DNA of 7,936 nucleotides. Origin: Actinocrinis sp035650855. GTDB taxonomy: Bacteria > Actinomycetota > Actinomycetes > Streptomycetales > Catenulisporaceae. The DNA is taken from NCBI RefSeq assembly GCF_035650855.1, contig NZ_DASRGV010000206.1, forward strand, positions 1 to 7,936, in the 5' to 3' direction. The notes below the pieces were generated by a model. That model made no database searches, was not told the DNA's origin, and worked only from the letters and a program-made list of their open reading frames with translations. Positions 6,123-7,936 of the stretch are shown piece by piece. Numbering within the stretch: the first letter of the stretch is position 1; each line of letters opens with the position of its first letter. A program made the translations under genes and the position numbers.

Positions 6123-7073
6123 TCAGTCCACGCTCTGCAGCAGTTCGTCGGCCGCGGCGAACGGGTCAAGCGAGCCGTCCACGACGCGGTCGGCGAGCGC
6201 CGCGATCCGCGAGTCGCCGTGCAGGGAGCCGAAGCGGGAGCGCAGCACCGCGAACGCGATCGCCTCGATCTCCGCGGCCGCGCGCGCCCGGCGGCGTACC
6301 GCCAGCTTCCCGGTCTCGGCCAACCACGCGCGGTGCTTCTCCAGCGCCTCGACCAGCTCGCCGACGCCCTCGGCGCGCGCCGCCACGGTCTTGACGATCG
6401 GCGGGCGCCAGTCGCCCGCCTCGCGCCGCTCGCCGAGCGCGAGCATGTGGTTAAGTTCCCGCGCGGTCGCGTCGGCGCCGTCCCGGTCGGCCTTGTTCAC
6501 CACGAACACGTCGCCGATCTCCAGGATCCCGGCCTTCGCCGCCTGGATCCCGTCGCCCATGCCGGGGGCGAGCAGCACCACGGAGGTATCCGCCGCCGAG
6601 GCGACTTCGACCTCTGACTGCCCTACGCCCACCGTCTCGACCATGACCACGTCGCAGCCCGCCGCGTCGAGTACGCGCAGCGCCTGCGGGGTCGCCGCGG
6701 ACAGGCCGCCAAGGTGCCCGCGCGAGGCCATCGACCGGATGTAGACCTCCGGGTCGGTCGCGTGCTCCTGCATCCGCACCCGGTCGCCGAGCAGCGCGCC
6801 GCCTGAGAACGGCGAGGAGGGGTCGACCGCGAGCACGCCGATCCGCTTGCCGCGCGCCCGGTACTCGGTGACCAGTGCGCTCGTCGAGGTCGACTTGCCC
6901 ACGCCCGGAGCACCGGTGAGCCCGATGATGTACGCGTTGCCGGTGTGCGGGGCCAGCGCCGACATCAGTTCGCGCAGCGCGGGCGAACCGTCCTCGACCA
7001 TGGAGATCAGGCGTGCGACCGCGCGCGGGTCGCCCTTACGCGCGCGGTCAACCAGAGCAGGGACGTCAGTCAC
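6123..7073 (-). CDS. meaB: Methylmalonyl-CoA mutase-associated GTPase MeaB
   Basis: The protein has 316 residues, a normal MeaB length. MeaB is a cytoplasmic G3E-family P-loop GTPase that gates adenosylcobalamin loading into methylmalonyl-CoA mutase and protects the enzyme, so it supports the propionyl-CoA to succinyl-CoA route. Visible motifs are the Walker A GAPGVGKS (54-61), DPSSPFSGGALLGDR (84-98), the switch-like SMASRGHLGGLS (114-125), ETVGVGQSE (146-154) and the guanine-specificity NKAD (193-196). A helical C-terminal tail (about 250-316) fits the dimerisation part. The start is GTG; an in-frame TGA two codons upstream excludes any longer version. The ribosome site is weak (a GAG 5 nt upstream). 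The gene lies 56 nt after the thiolase gene, likely in one transcript. No mutase gene is visible in the window. Confidence 0.95.
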   Translation of the reverse strand: MTDVPALVDRARKGDPRAVARLISMVEDGSPALRELMSALAPHTGNAYIIGLTGAPGVGKSTSTSALVTEYRARGKRIGVLAVDPSSPFSGGALLGDRVRMQEHATDPEVYIRSMASRGHLGGLSAATPQALRVLDAAGCDVVMVETVGVGQSEVEVASAADTSVVLLAPGMGDGIQAAKAGILEIGDVFVVNKADRDGADATARELNHMLALGERREAGDWRPPIVKTVAARAEGVGELVEALEKHRAWLAETGKLAVRRRARAAAEIEAIAFAVLRSRFGSLHGDSRIAALADRVVDGSLDPFAAADELLQSVD

Positions 7074-7129
7074 AACTCAAGACCCTACCCATGTCGCCCT
7101 GCGTCGCCCTTGAGCCCTGCACCCGCTCC

Positions 7130-7936
7130 TCAGGCACGCTTCGGCACGGTAACGATCAGCGCGTCGCCCTGGCCGCCACCGCCGCACAGCGCGGCCGCGC
7201 CCGTGCCGCCCCCGCGCCGCTGCAACTCGAGCGCCAGGTGCAGCACCAGACGTGCGCCGGACATGCCGATCGGGTGGCCGAGGGCGATGGCGCCGCCGTT
7301 GACGTTGACCTTGTCCTCGTCGACGCCGAGGTCACGCATCGACTGGATGCCTACCGCCGCGAACGCCTCGTTGATCTCGATCAGGTCGAGATCGCCGACC
7401 GAGAGCCCGGCCTTGGCCAGCGCCTTGTTGATCGCGTTGGAGGGCTGCGAGTGCAGCGAGTTGTCCGGGCCGGCCACGATGCCGTGCGCGCCGATCTCCG
7501 CGAGCCAGGTCAGGCCCAGCTCCTCGGCCTTCGCCTTCGACATCACCACGACGGCGGCCGCGCCGTCGGAGATCGGGGAGGCGTTGCCGGCGGTGATCGT
7601 GCCGTCCTTGGTGAAGGCGGGGCGCAGCTTGCTCAGCCCTTCCGCGGTGGTGTCCCCGCGCACGCCCTCGTCCTCTTTCACGACGATCGGATCGCCCTTG
7701 CGCTGCGGGATCTCCACCGGGGTGATCTCGGCCTCGAAGAGGCCGTTCTTCTGCGCGGCGGCGGCGCGCTGCTGGGAGCGCGCGGCGAACTCGTCCTGCT
7801 CGGCGCGGCTGATGCCGAGCTTGCCGACGTGCCGCTCGGTGGACTCGCCCATCGGGATGTGGTCGAAGGAGTCGGTCAGGCCGTCGTAGGCCATCGCGTC
7901 GAGGACCTCGATCGAGCCGTACTTGTAGCCCTCGCG
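7130..7936 (-). CDS. Acetyl-CoA acetyltransferase (thiolase), C-terminal part; 5' end outside window
   Basis: 268 residues are visible and the frame runs off the right edge, so the N-terminal third with the nucleophilic Cys is missing. The Met codon at 7892-7894 is internal: the preceding residues (REGYKYGSIEVLDA) are typical thiolase. Visible catalytic elements are the NEAFA box (visible residues 189-193), GHPIG with the active-site His (visible 221) and the second Cys in LCGGGGQGDA (visible 251). HIPMGESTERH and NASPISDGAAAVVVMS are thiolase II signatures in their actinobacterial form. The enzyme condenses two acetyl-CoA to acetoacetyl-CoA or runs the reverse; a fatty acid beta-oxidation role cannot be excluded. 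It lies upstream of meaB on the same strand, an association I recall from Streptomyces, where a methylmalonyl-CoA epimerase gene is also nearby. It ends in a short basic tail (PKRA). Confidence 0.95.
   Translation of the reverse strand, partial: REGYKYGSIEVLDAMAYDGLTDSFDHIPMGESTERHVGKLGISRAEQDEFAARSQQRAAAAQKNGLFEAEITPVEIPQRKGDPIVVKEDEGVRGDTTAEGLSKLRPAFTKDGTITAGNASPISDGAAAVVVMSKAKAEELGLTWLAEIGAHGIVAGPDNSLHSQPSNAINKALAKAGLSVGDLDLIEINEAFAAVGIQSMRDLGVDEDKVNVNGGAIALGHPIGMSGARLVLHLALELQRRGGGTGAAALCGGGGQGDALIVTVPKRA

Noticed and set aside
7077..7115. CTCAAG/CTTGAG inverted repeat before meaB as a possible regulatory hairpin
   Set aside because: It has only a 6-bp stem with a 27-nt loop, so it could easily arise by chance.
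6945..7889. A 314-residue plus-strand open frame across meaB and the thiolase
   Set aside because: It is antisense to two clearly recognised genes and has a Ser/Pro/Arg low-complexity composition.
7892..7894. ATG as the start of the thiolase gene
   Set aside because: The 14 codons before it, up to the window edge, encode typical thiolase sequence, and a full thiolase needs the N-terminal Cys domain.

Overview
The window is very GC-rich, with strong G/C third-position bias, tightly overlapping genes and GTG starts. This points to a high-GC actinobacterium. The thiolase and MeaB sequences look like those of Streptomyces and relatives, and the triplicated secreted-protein repeat ending in GYY is common in Streptomycetales and Catenulisporales. 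The genus cannot be settled from the sequence alone.

Left part (1-3384, plus strand): four tightly linked genes that I read as the 3' part of a Pel/galactosaminogalactan-like exopolysaccharide operon. In order they are: the C-terminal end of a GT4-type glycosyltransferase (PelF-like by context), a 488-residue protein with about 12 membrane segments (PelG-like candidate), a spherulin-4/Sph3-like (GH135-type) barrel protein with no signal peptide, and a GH114 endo-alpha-1,4-polygalactosaminidase made as a lipoprotein. The first two junctions are 4-nt ATGA and GTGA overlaps and the third is a 76-nt overlap, so translation is probably coupled. The inferred division of labour is: the glycosyltransferase makes a GalNAc/GalN-type polymer, the membrane protein moves it out, and the two hydrolases trim or clear it inside and outside the membrane. 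Three of these four genes contain TTA codons (four in total) while the rest of the window has none, which suggests bldA-type developmental control.

Middle (3385-6041, plus strand): an 86-nt gap with a plausible promoter, then an 856-residue secreted protein. It has a signal peptide, a right-handed parallel beta-helix, a PKD domain and three tandem C-terminal repeats of about 120 residues. It may be a surface or matrix protein of the same polysaccharide system, but its link to the operon rests only on adjacency.

A strong 18-bp-stem hairpin (6074-6115) separates this plus-strand block from a convergent housekeeping block.

Right part (6123-7936, minus strand): an acetyl-CoA acetyltransferase (thiolase; 5' end outside the window) followed by meaB, the GTPase chaperone of methylmalonyl-CoA mutase. 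This pair belongs to core acyl-CoA metabolism and appears unrelated to the exopolysaccharide block. No stretch over 300 bases lacks a gene; the gaps are 86, 81 and 56 nt. No tRNA, rRNA, CRISPR array, insertion sequence or phage gene was seen.
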